Origin: Limnoperna fortunei | Lineage: Eukaryota > Mollusca > Bivalvia > Mytilida > Modiolidae | DNA: 64,000 bases | NCBI GenBank assembly: GCA_944474755.1 | Contig: OX104119.1 | Location: 80,527,873-80,591,872 of the forward strand | Direction: 5' to 3' | Part shown: positions 1 to 12,740 of the stretch, one piece after another | Layout: each line of letters starts with the position of its first letter | Numbering within the stretch: the stretch's first letter is position 1 | The notes under the pieces: model-generated | Database searches by the model: none | Told to the model about the DNA's origin: nothing | The model's input: the letters and a program-made list of their open reading frames with translations, nothing else | Translations under genes and position numbers: made by a program

Positions 1-237
1 CTTTTAAATTTGTCAGGATTTACCTGAATTTTCCCATTTAAGCCATTCGAGTAGCTTAAAGGACTTAGATACCAAATTCGACAAATGCGTTCACTCGTTT
101 ATTTTGGGACAAGTCTGGCATGCCTCTTTTTATATTTATTGACCTCATAAATATTTAATTTCTCTATTAGTATAATTTTCCCGCGAATAAGACTTATGAT
201 GAGAATGTAAAATTAGATTATCCGTGAATAACTCGTC

Positions 238-952
238 AGCTCCATATAAAACAAGGGTATCTGACACCCTTACTAAGATAGGCCCTACATAAATTTAGAG
301 AGTAAGTCAGCTACTGATAAAACAAGGATATCTGACACACTTACTTAGATAGGCCCTACATAAATTTAGAGAGTAAGTCAGCTACTGATAAAACAAGGAT
401 ATCTGACACACTTACTTAGATAGGCCCTACATAAATTTAGAGAGTAAGTCAGTCAGCTACTGATAAAACAAGGATATCTGACACCCTTACTTAGATAGTC
501 CCTACATAAATTTAGAGAGTAAGTCAGTCAGCTACTGATAAAACAAGGATATCTGACACCCTTACTTAGATAGGCCCAACATAAGTTTAGAGAGTAAGTC
601 AGTCAGCTACTGATAAAACAAGGATATCTGACACCCTTACTTAGATAGTCCCTACATAAGTTTAGAGAGTAAGTCAGTCAGCTACTGATAAAACAAGGAT
701 ATCTGACACCCTTACTTAGATAGGCCCAACATAAATTTAGAGAGTAGATCAGTCAGCTCCTGATAAAACAAGGATATCTGACACCCTTACTTAGATAGTC
801 CCTACATAAGTTTAGAGAGTAAGTCAGTCAGCTACTGATAAAACAACGATATCTGACACACTTAGTTAGATAGGCCCAACATAAATTTAGAGGGTAAATC
901 AGTCGGCTCCTGATAAAACAAGGATATCTGACACCCTTACTTAGATAGTCAA
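238..952. repeat. Minisatellite, 71/75-bp unit, about 10 copies
   Basis: About ten head-to-tail copies, each containing the core AAGGATATCTGACACCCTTA. Early units are 71 bp; later ones are 75 bp because GTCAG at the unit junction became GTCAGTCAG. Copies differ by a few substitutions. No coding potential is seen. The first 237 bases of the window hold nothing recognisable. Confidence 0.95.
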
Positions 953-1627
953 AGTACCTGTGGATAACCCTGGACTTCAAAAGATAACATGAAATATTTG
1001 TCATTTTATAAGAATCTGATTAATTATTGATCTAAATAAAATCTGCTCCTTTGTATACAGACTTTTTCCTAACATGGAAGACTTGTTATTGTACGGTATA
1101 AACTGTATATTGATCTGTACAGTATGTTACATTACACATGAATTGTGTTACATTTGTCATATGCAGTGGATTAGATTTGCATAAGTAAAATAAGTTATAA
1201 GAAAACTGTATGAAAACAGTTAGTATTTTCCCATATATTAGACATTTTGTTCAGAGCCTTCGGATCATACAACTATTGCGCTTGCAATTTTTCTTTTAAT
1301 TACTAAAAAGTCCATTTGATCTAGAACACAATTAAGAAACAATAAATCAGACAGTCGGGCAATCAAAACAAAATGTATTGATTTTATTGTTTTACCTTTA
1401 AAGAGTTTGTTGAACAAGACCTAATAATTGTATTTTATAATAAAAACTAATATGTAAATTAGGACTTATAAATATCCAATACACTTTATTTTCAACACCT
1501 ATTAACAAAATTGTTTATCCAAGTCTAGCTTTGCAAGTTTCTTGGGTTTTTGAGATTTTCAAAAAATATCTAAAACTCAAGAACATAATAAAGCCTGTAA
1601 AAACAAAGGTTCAATAAAAAAGTAAAT
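953..1627. other. AT-rich sequence without a recognised gene
   Basis: No gene or known element is seen. Positions 1516-1542 (TATCCAAGTCTAGCTTTGCA and the next 7 bases) recur at 3193-3220 just beyond the following minisatellite, so the array is bracketed by a direct repeat. Confidence 0.6.
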
Positions 1628-3192
1628 GTAAATATACAAAACAGATATGACCTTAAAAACGAAACGTACCTTGCATTCAATAGATTGCAAAATACGTAAA
1701 TATACAAAACAGATATGACCTTAAAAACGAAACGTACCATGCATTCAATAGATTGTAAAATATGTAAATATACAATACAGATATGACCTTAAAAACGAAA
1801 CATACCTTGCATTCAATAGATTGTAATATATGTAAATATACAATACAGATATGACCTTAAAAACGAAACGTACCTTGCATTTAATAGATTGTTATATATG
1901 TAAATATACAAAACAGATATGACCTTAAAAACGAAACGTACCTTGCATTCAATAGATTGTAATATATGTAAATATATAATACAGATATGACTTTAAAAAC
2001 GAAACATGCCTTGCATTCAATAGATTGTAATATATGTAAATATTCAATACAGATATGACCTTAAAAACGAAACGTACCTTGAATTCAATAGATTGTAATA
2101 TATGTAAATATACAAAACAGATATGACCTTAAAAACGAAACGTACCATGCATTCAATAGATTGTTATATATGTAAATATACAAAACATATATGACCTTAA
2201 AAACGAAACGTACCTTGCATTCAATAGATTGTAATAAATGTAAATATACAAAACAGATATGACCTTAAAAACGAAACATACCTTGCATTCTATAGATTGT
2301 AATATATGTAAATATACAAAACAGATATGACCTTAAAAACGAAACGTACCATGCATTCAATAGATTGTTATATATGTAAATATACAAAACATATATGACC
2401 TTAAAAACGAAACGTACCTTGCATTCAATAGATTGTAATATATGTAAATATACAATACAGATATGACCTTAAAAACGAAACATGCCTTGCATTCAATAGA
2501 TTGTAATATATGTAAATATACAAAACATATATGACCTTAAAAACGAAACGTACCATGCATTCAATAGATTGTTATATATGTAAATATACAAAACATATAT
2601 GACCTTAAAAACGAAACGTACCTTGCATTCAATAGATTGTAATATATGTAAATATACAATACAGATATGACCTTAAAAACGAAACGTGCCATGCATTCAA
2701 TAGATTGTTATATATGTAAATATACAAAACAGATATGACCTTAAAAACGAAACGTACCTTGCATTCAATAGATTGTAATATATGTTAATATACAATACAG
2801 ATATGACCTTAAAAACGAAACGTACCATGCATTCAATAGATTGTAATATAGGTTAATATACAATACAGATATGACCTTAAAAACGAAACGTGCCATGCAT
2901 TCAATAGATTGTTATATATGTAAATATACAAAACAGATATGACCTTAAAAACGAAACGTACCTTGCATTCAATAGATTGTAATATATGTTAATATACAAT
3001 ACAGATATGACCTTAAAAACGAAACGTACCATGCATTCAATAGATTGTAATAAATGTAAATATACAAAACAGATATGACCTTAAAAACGAAACGTACCTT
3101 GCATTCAATAGATTGTAATATATGTTAATATACAATACAGATATGACCTTAAAAACGAAACATGCCTTGCATTCAATAGATTGTTATATATG
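1628..3192. repeat. Minisatellite, 68-bp unit, about 23 copies
   Basis: Head-to-tail units contain the core GATATGACCTTAAAAACGAA followed by ACGTACC and a GCATTCAATAGATTG block. Variants (TACC/TGCC, CTTGCAT/CATGCAT, AACAGAT/AACATAT) recur in ordered blocks, which suggests multi-unit duplications. No open frame persists through it. Confidence 0.95.
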
Positions 3193-3220
3193 TATCCAAG
3201 TCTAGCTTTTGCAAGTTTCT

Positions 3221-4373
3221 AGTGTTTTGAAAAAAAAATAAACAAAAAAAACCACTTTTTTTATTTTTTACATTGTTTCTTTTACCTTTGTCTCTTTTCT
3301 TGTGACTTTTTCTTATCTAAAAAAGCATGGCAAAGGGGTCTGGCAAACTTGGTGCAAAATCCTGATTTTTAGTCATTTATTAATTTATACCATTAATTTT
3401 TAAGACAATGTTTTCTTCTTTTGCTCTCATTTTCCACGAATAAGGGATAATAGGTCGTAGTTGTGATTTAGAACCTGACAATTATGAATTTCAATACAGA
3501 GAACAGTAACATTTTATGTCTATATCAAGATTTGAAAAGGATGAAGAAAATGTGGACCGCTATAAAATCAGTTCATGTGAAATGTTTTTTATATGTCATT
3601 ACGGGTGGCGATGACTTCAAAAAGCGCCAGAAAATGTATACATTCAATTATTTTCGATTTTTAATTGTTTGCAATCATTGAATACGGGTGCATGATAAAT
3701 TGTCAACGAAACGGAGCAAAAGCACTTTCATTTTATTTTTCTCAACTCCCCCAAGTAGTTACAGCATAGAATTAAGTAATTTTTGATTTGGTCTTGAATA
3801 CAGTATTCAGTATTTGTTGACTAAGTAGGCAGTAAGTACTGGTAGGTAGGATACTGAAAGCAAGACCAATACTTTGATTTTTTTTAATTTGATTTGATTG
3901 GCTTACGCCCCCAGTGGGCAATATTTGAGCTGTGTTCAGGCATTTAAACCTAGAAAGATTTTGCTTGATTTATTGTAAAATAAGGGTTTTTATTGTCCAA
4001 GAACCACTGTGTTCTAAGACAACACGTCAAACACTACGGTCCGCGGTCAGGCTTTGCGTATTATGACCCTACAATCTAACCAACGAGAGTGTTTCCCTTA
4101 TCCGTCACACGAGGACACGCTGGATAGCTGTGCGGGGCGAGCACTGAGAACCGTTCGAGTATGCTCACACGGTCACGTAAGATAGATAAAGATTAGTTTT
4201 ATTTAAAGTCATGTCAAAATCAACAGAACAACGTAAGCTCTAATGAGCTTTTGCCCGACGTGACAAAAATATTTCATGCAGTTAAATGACACTGGAAACT
4301 TATAAAAACAACAAACATCCAGATAAATGTCAATTATATCGTTGCGAAGATCAGATAAATGTCAATTATCTTT
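3221..4373. other. Intergenic, no gene recognised
   Basis: AT-rich sequence with a more GC-rich stretch at about 4020-4190. The short open frame at 3484-3681 has no recognisable motif and no splice context, so I do not treat it as a gene. Confidence 0.5.
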
Positions 4374-4462
4374 AGTGCATGTTAGGAAGCCGATTATGTA
4401 ACAATACATGTAACCGGGATGTAATTGAATTTTGCCCTTATTGTACTAATAATAGAGACGAG
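4374..4462 (+). other. Probable 5' non-coding exon of the first GPCR gene
   Basis: The sequence around GCCGATT, ACATGTAACC and GGGATGTA is conserved with 25,422-25,518, at the matching place upstream of the second GPCR gene. In both copies it ends in a good donor (GAG|GTAAGT here, donor at 4463). A matching acceptor, TCGTTGTAG|CC, lies at 7435-7436, 25 bases before the receptor start codon, and is conserved in the second copy. The 5' end of the exon is not defined. Inference from conservation and splice signals only. Confidence 0.45.
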
Positions 4463-5819
4463 GTAAGTCTCCATGTTTTCCCATTTTGTATTATCTCAAT
4501 TCGATATCTATTACATTGCAACAATAAGTTTAACTAAGACAGCATGTATAATTTAATAAATAGGGTTCGTTGGTATAGTTTTAAAAAAAAACAGTTTGAT
4601 TTGCTGTTTCCTAAGAAGTGATTTTAAGAAAACTGAAGCCTTGTTAATTTTGTTTTACTTTTTAAAATTCTATTTCATCCTCAAAATGAACTAACAACAG
4701 TTTTTTTAAAGCAAAGATGGTATTTTAATCAGTTTGTTTTACATCAACGATCATTCCTCATCAGTCACGTTTATACCTTAGCCTTGGTGTACAATTTAAA
4801 ATATAAATACACCCACACTAGTTACTAGACACCTAAACCGAAAAGTTACCACCGACTTTTCTTAATTAATTTCACAAATGGAGTTAAGTTATTGAAAACA
4901 AAATATATATTTTAACACCTAACACAGGAATTGAAATGGGGAAAAATAATACCGAATGCAAATTTAGTGGAATGCGCCAGTATAACATTTGACAATAGAA
5001 AGCTTTTTAATCGCTGTAATAACTTGATAGTCCCTAGTATTGAGGCTGTTTAAAGTCAAAACTACATGTATTGCCCCAAATTTAACATAGGGTGAGTGTT
5101 AGTTTGACATTTGTAATGCATGTAATTGCAGACAGAAGTACTATTTATTTGAAATTATTTCATACTGACAAAGTTATTCATGAAAATTGTCATTTGACGT
5201 ATCTGCTTCTTTGATCTTCCGACGATGTTTGACGATGATGTTTGACGATGTTTGACGTAAATACAACGACAATGCCGATATCCTAACCCCTCCCCAACTG
5301 TATGACAACCACCAGCCCCAACCCGCCAAAATCCTTTCCGTGTAATTTAGCATAGGCAGAAAATGCCTACATCGTAAAATTAACACGAAGGACAAAATTC
5401 CTTCACAACCTTTTCCAGGTGAAAAAATCTTCCACCCTCCTTAAAACTGATTTAATTCACAAGTCGGGCAAAATCCTTCCGAATCTGATTTTCTAGTGGA
5501 TTTTAAAAATTATGTTTCCATATTATGTACTGTCTTATACAGATAAAGGTAAATCTTTCGAAAAAAACAAAATGATTACTTAATAATTATTGTTGGTCTC
5601 AAGTAAGGAAGCTTATTGCACTGATGGATTGATAACATGTAATTTAATTTGTTTGAGGACTTGTATTGATCAAATGATACTGCATTTCTGATTCTTATTT
5701 TTAAGAATTTTGTACATCTTCTTTGAAAATTGTATGACTATAATTACGTTATAATTTAGGAAACAATTGCATTATTTAGCTAAATAAAGTTGAAGAAAGC
5801 ATGGCGACGCCTTTTTAAA

Positions 5820-6090
5820 ATAAGCTGATACTTTTTACACTATGCATAGTTTTTTTTTCATCGGATGCTTTTAACAAGTACATGTATCGCAACGCTTTTA
5901 ACAAGTAACGTGAAGTAACGCGATGCTTTTAAAAAGTATCGCGTTGATTTAAACAAGTAACGGGATGCTTTTTTGTTTCATGCATGATGTTTTTTTCATC
6001 GGCTTTCCTTTCAAATGTATAGCGATTCTGATAACAAGCAATGTGATTCTTTTAACAAGCAATGTGATGCTTTTAACAAGTATCGCTGTA
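5820..6090. repeat. Degenerate short tandem repeat
   Basis: Loose repeats of a motif like GATGCTTTTAACAAGTAACG, irregular in spacing, inside the putative 5' UTR intron of the first GPCR gene. Confidence 0.6.
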
Positions 6091-6297
6091 GACATATGGA
6101 AGCCGATAGAAACATCACAATTGTGACATGAACCCCTCTGATACTTATTTGAAATTATTTAAAATTTACATTTTATAACAAATTGAAAAATAACCTTCTA
6201 CAGCTGATTTTGTACGCCTGTACTACAACACACAAGAGGGATTTTTCCGTGTAGAGTGGATTTTGTCCTGTATATTCATCGATGTTCATTTAATCTT

Positions 6298-6730
6298 TAC
6301 TGATATTCTTGGAGGACAGTTCTGGATACGAGAGCTTTTTTTCATAGTAGTTTTTACGCAATGATCTGACGCTGAGTTGATATAGGTGTTTTTTGATAGC
6401 GTTTCCCAAAAAGTATATTTAGATTATAATAACTAAAATCAAAAACGAAAATAAGGTTAAAATTAGACATACGTCATAGATTTTAAAATAGCTTTATGAA
6501 ATCATGGCAGCTTTACTGACATTTTTTGGAGGACAGTTCTAGATACGAGAGTGTCTTTTCTCAAGTAGTTTTTGAGCAATTATTTGACGCTGATTTCATA
6601 TAGGATTTTTTCTCTTTTGTTAGTTTTTTTTCAAACAGTATATTAGATTGCGATAACTAGAAACAAAAATGAATACAAGGTGAAAATTAGACATAGGTCA
6701 TATATTAAAAAAAGAGTTATGAAATCATTT
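6298..6730. repeat. Two tandem copies of a ~214-bp sequence
   Basis: The block starting TACTGATATTCTTGGAGGAC (6298) is repeated, diverged, from about 6513. Both copies carry GGACAGTTCT.GATACGAGAG near the start and AAAATTAGACATA..TCAT near the end. It lies in the putative 5' UTR intron. The remainder of 4463-7436 shows nothing else. Confidence 0.75.
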
Positions 6731-7461
6731 AACATTCGTGAAGGTTAGAATTCGCCGGAAAAACCAAGATTTTTGTTCTTTCTATTGAAATTTTTAAAAA
6801 ATCATATTTCTAATTATCTAATTAGACCTATTTTGTCATTTTATGTGGTTTATTGCTATATAATCGAACTTGATTGTTACATTGACTACGAGGACAAGTG
6901 AAATTTGTCGTCTTAAAACTAATTTCTAATTTCTATACTTCTGCGGTGAAATGTATGCAATGCATTTATGTCATGTTGTCTCATTAAAATTTGATTTGAT
7001 GGTAAATAGTCTATGTTTTTTCATTTATTCTCATAAATAAATGCACCTCAGAACAATGCGATCGAAAAAGCGTATCAATACTGCTTTTAATTAAAACAAT
7101 ATACGGTTTCGATCTTTAGCTGGTGACATAGGAGTGCATTCGGTTATAGGTGAGTGTGATTACAGTTATTTAAGTAATCCGACTTATCGGGTGACTATGC
7201 AATAGGGTTAACCAGGTATTGGTATGATTTATTTGCTTGAATATAGTGTTTACGCCATACTTAAAACAATTGTACCTACACGTTTATCATGGCGTCCATT
7301 CAGTGAAAAACACGACAATGCTTTGAACCATCAACATAAAAAATGACCTTCGTTAATTATCAACATAAGAAAACTGTTATCCCACATTGATATAAAAGAG
7401 AAAAAACGTTATATTATAATATTTGTGTCGTTGTAGCCAGCGTTTCGATTGTGTCAGTAAA

Positions 7462-10400
7462 ATGGAGGGTATTTTAGAATTCAATAAAACTGAGAGTAAC
7501 GGTACCACCGGAAATGGAACACACACTACCTGGGACTACTACGGTACATTACAGACCTCTCTTTACGGAATATGGCTGGTGTTGATCATCGTGTTCTCTG
7601 TTGGAGGAAATATACTTGTCATGATTGTGATTTGTATGGTTCGGAACATGCGCAGTGTTGACAAAGGATTACATTTGTTTCTGTTTAGTCTTGCTATGAC
7701 AGACATGATGACCGGCATATTTGTTGTCCCAGTCTCATTAAATACACTTATTCACGAGGAATGGCTGTTCGGACATTTTTTGTGCAGCCTTAACATGTTT
7801 GTTAATTCCACGTTATTGATGACGTCGGTTCACATTTTAATGTGTATAAGCATTTATAAGTATGTCACATTGAAACGTTTATCGCAGTGTAATCAAGTTC
7901 CGGTGAGTAAGTGCGCATGTTTTGTTATGATTGGTGCGTCATGGTTGTGGGGAGTCTGTTTCGCTGTTTTGGCTACAGTTGGACTTAGCGAAGCAGAATA
8001 CAAAATAAAAACTACGCAGTGTGGACCAAAATATCCGGATTTCACTACAATATCCGTGATCTTGCATGCCATCAATATTCTCCTTAATATTGTCATTCCT
8101 TTTTGCATTATGTTGGCAATGCATGTGAAAATTTATTATGCAATGAAAGAAACCGGGGAGTTCCGTCGCCATTCTGCACGAATAGAGTCTAAGAGGAAGA
8201 GTTCAAGCGGGGAGAAGGCGGCCATTAATACCTTAGTAATAGTTATAACGTGTTTTATAGTGTGTTGGTTGCCGTATGTATGTTATACAAATTATGTGTT
8301 TTTCACAAGTGACAGACACGCCATACCCGCCGATTTTAATCCTTTGGTAAGTATTAATTTGACTAGTGCATTTTAAACGCTGAATTATGTACAGAGTATT
8401 TGAAGATTTGCAGGTATTAATTCGGATTTGATGGTCGGAAATTGAGTTTACTGGCGACGCGTTAACGGAGCCAGTAAACAGATATTTTCGACATTCAAAT
8501 CCCAATTGATGCGCGGTTATCTCCATTCCAATGCTACGGCAACAAAAACCTAATTTGCTGCTTAAAATGGATTTTAATATTTACACAAAAAACGTCTGCG
8601 CTTGCGTTAATTTCTGACGGCATCAATCGTGGAATTGATGCCATGAAATTATATACGTTTTATATCAGAATTGTATTAGAAAAGCATGTTACACGTTTCT
8701 GGATTATCAATAACATGCGTGTTAAAGCTTTGTGGGTGGATTGCAAATAAAATGCATGTCAAAGATTTGTGGCTTACCAAGGTTTGTGGCATACCAGCAA
8801 TATGCATTGAAAGTTGCGGAACCATAATATAATAAATGTATTCAAAGCAGAAAACAAATATTTAATATATATTATACAAAAATCTATAGGTGTTATTTGA
8901 TAATTATATCAAATCTATCCCTTACTAGCTCCACCTTCTAGACAATTATTGGTTACAATGATATTCCACCACGATAGATCAACTCTGATATTTCACAGTT
9001 CTGTAAATATAACACCCTCTTGACCAGAAATTGCGTTTCCGAAATATATTGAAAAGTGTATTCAGTATAATATAACACATATTGCCTGTATTTTAGGGTG
9101 TTACACCAGAGTTAATATACCGACTATTTCTCGGTTGATATGTTTACTCGTGGGTTACTCTGGTGTAACGCTCCACTACAGGCAGTATGTGCACAATCAT
9201 GCAACGCGGAAATATTGTAATGTTTGTTTTACTGAGGTTGAAGTTTTTTTTATGAATTCTGCATCTATATCGTGGCGACTAGTTTTTATTTAGTGAAGAA
9301 ATTGACAGAAAGTCGAAATCCAATATTGATAAGATTAAAATACACCTGAATACGTGTTGATAGCCTCAATCACATTTATAGAACTCAAAGTTATATAAAC
9401 AACTCGGATTATTTACAAACATGAAAAAACTACAAAAAAGTAACACCAAAACATATAAAGGGCTATATAATGTGTTTCGAAAGGGTGTGCATATATAGTT
9501 CTACTAAGTTAAAATCAGAGTAAGGAAACCAACGATTTTGGTAAGACCCAAGAATACACGACACTATTTGTATGACAGATCAACGAATTTATATTGACTA
9601 ACATTATGTTAGGGCGACCTCAAATTATTTGTCAAACCTTTCTTTACCACCTAAACAGTTACCATAATATTCCTATCGATGGTATGCTTGTAGGATAGAA
9701 ATAGCAATTAAAGGGAGAAATTATTATTGGGAAAGGGAAGTCGTCTCATTGTAAATTTTAATAGTAAGATCTATATACTAAACATACTTTAAAGTATGGA
9801 AGAAATTTTCCATTTTAGTTTCTGATCTAATATATATATATATATGTTTTACTTTCAGGCTTATTACTTTGGATTTACAAACAGCGCCTGTAACCCAATT
9901 ATATACGCCTTTCGATTTAAAGATTTTAGACATGGGTATAAGCAGATTTTCAAAGTGATAACTTGTCGTAAATATAGAGGCAAGTATGGTGTAATTAAAC
10001 GTAATTGAAATGTTTATTATATGTTATGTAAGATTATACAACAAAAATTTTATTTTTCATCAAGAATACTATTGACTTTTATAACTGAGGTAAATTTGTC
10101 AAATTCCAGAAAGGCTAAGTAAACATATAAAGATACTTTACCTGCATATGTACTTAACATGTTTTATCTTATGTTTAAACATAGTTTTTACTTGATGATA
10201 GAAAAGTGTTTTGAAATAAGGAATTTTGCTTTTACCCTAAATATTGTGTTTCATCTACTGAAATTCTATAGAGTGATATTGAAATTTGTTTAACAAAATC
10301 CGCCCGTAACATCCATAGAACTATTTAACCCAATACATCCGTTTTAAGTGTATATTTCCCAGGATTTCACATCTACTGTTAGTTTGAATGTTAATTTAAT

Positions 10401-11477
10401 TTTAAATAGTGTTAAAGAAATCTCTCCTAATTCGAAGCGGAGTTTTTATATCTGAATTTATTCCTAGCATTAGAGAATTTATTCCTAGCATTAGAGAATT
10501 TATTCCTAGCATTAGAGAATTTATTCGCAACGAGTGAATTGTCTTACACAGATGAAATCCAATTGCAACAAGTTCTGTTGTAGAGACTCTTCTGAACGAC
10601 AGGCAGTGACTGACGAACAGTCACCAACCTGGAAACTAAGTCATTGGCAAAATTAATTCGCAGACTGGATGAACGATGATGCTTTAATATTATAAAAATT
10701 TAGCTTCGTCTTGTCTGATGTTGTCAGTTGGCAAGGCTCCCTGTTTTTATCAAACAAATTATAAAGATTAATAAGAATTACAGTTTTAAAATGTTTTACA
10801 ATAAAATTTAAACATTCCTTAGCACTTACAAAATGCGATAATTAAACAATGTTGATATGTCACTGGAGATACAACTTACTGTCTACAACTAGCTGATACA
10901 ATTTACTGTCTCCGGACACAATGTTTGTTTGAACGATCTTTAACTCCATTTTCAGAATTTTTCAGCTATATCATGGCATCCAGTTTTTATTGGGGTAGGA
11001 AGCCGGAGTACCCGGAGAAAAACCCCCCGACCTTCAGTAGGAAAACTGGCAATCCTTGTCAATTAAGATTTGAGTACACCATGCCCACAGTGAAACTCGA
11101 ACCCGCAACTTCAGTGTTTACAGACCACGTGATCAATAGTAGACGAACTGCCTAAACCACTCGGCTACATAGGTCCCCTCCCGACACTGAACATATTTTA
11201 CATTAACATTAAAAATGTGAATTTTTAACGGTTAAGTTAATTTTGACTATTAACATAATTCTTAAAAGATTTTAGCTCGTTTAGAACAGACATAGTTTTG
11301 ATTAAGTACGATAATTAAGGAATATAGAGTAACATATTACATAAATATTTGAAGACAATCAACTTTGGACAAAATCAAACTTTATTTTTATTTAAAACAG
11401 ATTATGCTCTTTCTCATGATGACGTCACATCCGGCATTAATTTAGTACAACAATATGACGGAAGATGTCAAGACTGA
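7462..11477 (+). CDS. Rhodopsin-like (class A) orphan GPCR, copy 1; three coding exons
   Basis: Seven-transmembrane receptor of about 360 residues, predicted at the plasma membrane. Exons are 7462-8346, 9859-9979 and 11401-11477. I chose the ATG at 7462 because the open frame upstream lacks an ATG and contains a likely splice acceptor. The N-terminus has three N-glycosylation sequons. Class A landmarks: TM1 GN, TM2 LAMTD with D2.50, C3.25 paired with the ECL2 cysteine, W4.50, P5.50, E6.30, FIVCWLP in TM6 and NPIIY in TM7. Oddities: DRY is replaced by YKY, position 3.32 is Asn, and 5.58 is His instead of Tyr. TM6-TM7 resemble aminergic receptors, but loss of D3.32 argues against a classical amine ligand. 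The ligand is unknown. It is a tandem paralogue of the gene at 28.7 kb. Confidence 0.88.
8424..8502. repeat. Inverted repeat, ~31-bp arms
   Basis: Arm 8424-8454 (GGATTTGATGG..GTTTACTGG) is an imperfect reverse complement of 8471-8502, with a 16-base loop. It lies in GPCR intron 1 just after exon 1 and may be a small MITE remnant. Confidence 0.7.
9076..9192. repeat. Foldback-type hairpin repeat
   Basis: CACATATTGCCTGTA (9076-9090) and GTGTTACACCAGAGTTA (9098-9114) pair with CGTTACACCAGAGTAAC on the opposite strand (9154-9170) and with TACAGGCAGTATGTG (from 9177). A probable small foldback MITE inside GPCR intron 1. Confidence 0.65.
9859..9979 (+). CDS. GPCR copy 1, exon 2 (TM7 and helix 8)
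   Basis: Preceded by ACTTTCAG; joins exon 1 in phase 0 (donor GTAAGT at 8347). It encodes AYYFGFTNSACNPIIYAFR and then a basic helix-8 segment, completing TM7 that is missing from exon 1. The exon ends at AGAG followed by GCAAGTA, a GC-type donor. If the intron is retained, the frame runs only to a stop at 10006-10008. Confidence 0.9.
10454..10525. repeat. 21-bp tandem repeat, about 3.5 copies
   Basis: Unit GAATTTATTCCTAGCATTAG+A. The matching place in the second gene (about 32,575-32,600) has a single related copy, so the expansion followed the duplication. Confidence 0.9.
10928..11176 (-). mobile_element. tRNA-derived SINE, bivalve type, minus strand
   Basis: On the minus strand the element begins with a tRNA-like head: A-box TAGCCGAGTGG (near 11,170) and B-box GGGTTCGAGTTTC (near 11,100). 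The body then runs through AAGGATTGCCAGTTTTCC, GTACTCCGGCTTCC and AATAAAAACTGGATGCCATG. It sits in GPCR intron 2, and it is the most complete copy of the family in the window. Confidence 0.8.
11401..11477 (+). CDS. GPCR copy 1, exon 3 (C-terminal tail)
   Basis: Preceded by TTTAAAACAG. Joined to exon 2 through the GC donor it completes a Asp codon and encodes a 25-residue acidic tail ending in a TGA at 11475. The equivalent exon of copy 2 (33,626-33,720) is open in the same frame, differs by an 18-base (in-frame) length change, and shares the pattern DxALxxDDxxxGINLVxQ. This conservation of frame supports a coding exon. Confidence 0.7.
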
Positions 11478-12341
11478 CTTTACGCTTACTGTTTATCTGT
11501 GTGTGTATTAATTCCCTCCTATAAACGCTAACAGATAGCTGCCCGTTGGTGGGGACGATATACTGAAGCACATGACTTGCACGCGGACCTCGCCGATGAC
11601 ACCAACACGATGAATTGGTTAGCAGGAACCAACTGTACTGGTATTCTTATATTTTACAACAACTGTAGTGCTTGCATGATTAAGGATTATTTTTACTGAA
11701 GAAGCTATTAAAATGTTGGAACTAACGAGAAAATGGAAATTGTATTGTATTTCTTTTATTGTTGTTGTGCACATGAAAAGTTGAAATGTAAAGTGTTTAT
11801 AATTGTGAATCGACAAAAAAAACTTTCTTGTTTATCCTCCACGTACTGTTTTTGTAATACGATTAACAATTATATGTGTAGACGTAAGATAATATACGAA
11901 TATCACTGGGACTAGATTTTACAGTCAACAAAATATTTTTTCGACATTCGGATACAACACCAAATATGTATGGATAAAAGTGTGACGGTCTCATGGTCAT
12001 TTTTAAAAGTCATTAGGAACTGTTTTCTTCTAAAGGTAAATAATATGCACGTTCATCATTCAATCCATATTTCGTCATAAATTTTTCTAAAGTTCAAAGT
12101 GTGGGTAGATTATCTTTTTGATAATAAACCATATATGCATCAGCAATATATTACAGTTTTAGCAATATGGTCAGTGTTTATTTTTATAGGTAACGTCTTC
12201 ATGTTGATAATTCATGAACAGATTAAATATTTTGTGTTTTACCACGAGCTTGAGATTAAGGACACTTTCGATACAATCAAGTCATGCAGCCTCTAGAAAT
12301 ATACTCAAGAGGAAAACTGCAAACGTAACTCTCCGATTACC

Positions 12342-12524
12342 ATGAAGCGTAACGACTTCAACTACGAAGTTCTCTGTTTACCATTCACTGGTATCAATAT
12401 TCCATCAGCTCCGGCGTATAGTGTTTACATTTTACAACTCATACGTTATGTTAAGATCTGGCGTTCAAAAATTCTGTTTTCTAGAGCGGCCCCTTTGCTT
12501 CTTAAAAAGATATGTTGTACATAG
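12342..12524 (+). pseudogene. Retroelement reverse-transcriptase C-terminal fragment
   Basis: The translation contains FNYEVLCLPFTGINIPSAP and then AYSVYILQLIRY. The NIPSAPAYxVYxxQLIRY signature is one I associate with the region after the RT palm in invertebrate retroelement proteins. Neither N- nor C-terminal parts are intact, so it is a relic. Confidence 0.5.
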
Positions 12525-12548
12525 TTGATGACCATGGTGAAGACAAGA

Positions 12549-12740
12549 GTTTAGAAGTAGTTTCTCGAGTTTTCCCACAAAGTTGTTAGCATAGGAGGTG
12601 CCAATTTAGTACCCATGGCTGTTCCGGTAATTTGTTAATATAGTTCGCCATTAAACGCAAAGATGTTGTGTTTCAATACAAGTTCGAATGGTTGAATTAG
12701 ACACTCAGTGGAAAGATCTTTGATGTCGCGTGTTCCCGAA
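12549..12740 (-). pseudogene. Penelope-like reverse transcriptase fragment, minus strand
   Basis: Reading the minus strand gives FELVLKHNIFAFNGELY, an in-frame stop, then QITGTAMGTKLAPPM. This is the RT motif with an FxFNGxxYxQxxGTAMGTxxAP pattern seen in Penelope-like elements. The in-frame stop, and loss of similarity on both sides, mark it as dead. It is opposite in strand to the neighbouring RT fragment, so two insertions or an inversion are implied. Confidence 0.65.

Noticed and set aside
238..952. CRISPR-like regular repeats
   Set aside because: Units are contiguous tandem copies with no unique spacers, and the sequence is eukaryotic. The same applies to every array in the window.
7423..7461. 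N-terminal extension of GPCR copy 1 (13 residues before the ATG)
   Set aside because: It begins with TTG, not ATG, and spans a likely splice acceptor (TTGTAG) conserved in copy 2; the start at 7462 is preferred. The same reasoning applies to 28,683-28,709.
7893..8526. Minus-strand open frames over the GPCR exons (also 29,102-29,420)
   Set aside because: They mirror the receptor coding sequence and have no motifs of their own.
10928..11176. A tRNA gene on the minus strand
   Set aside because: A- and B-box-like sequences are present, but they sit at the head of a SINE body and a cloverleaf is not evident.
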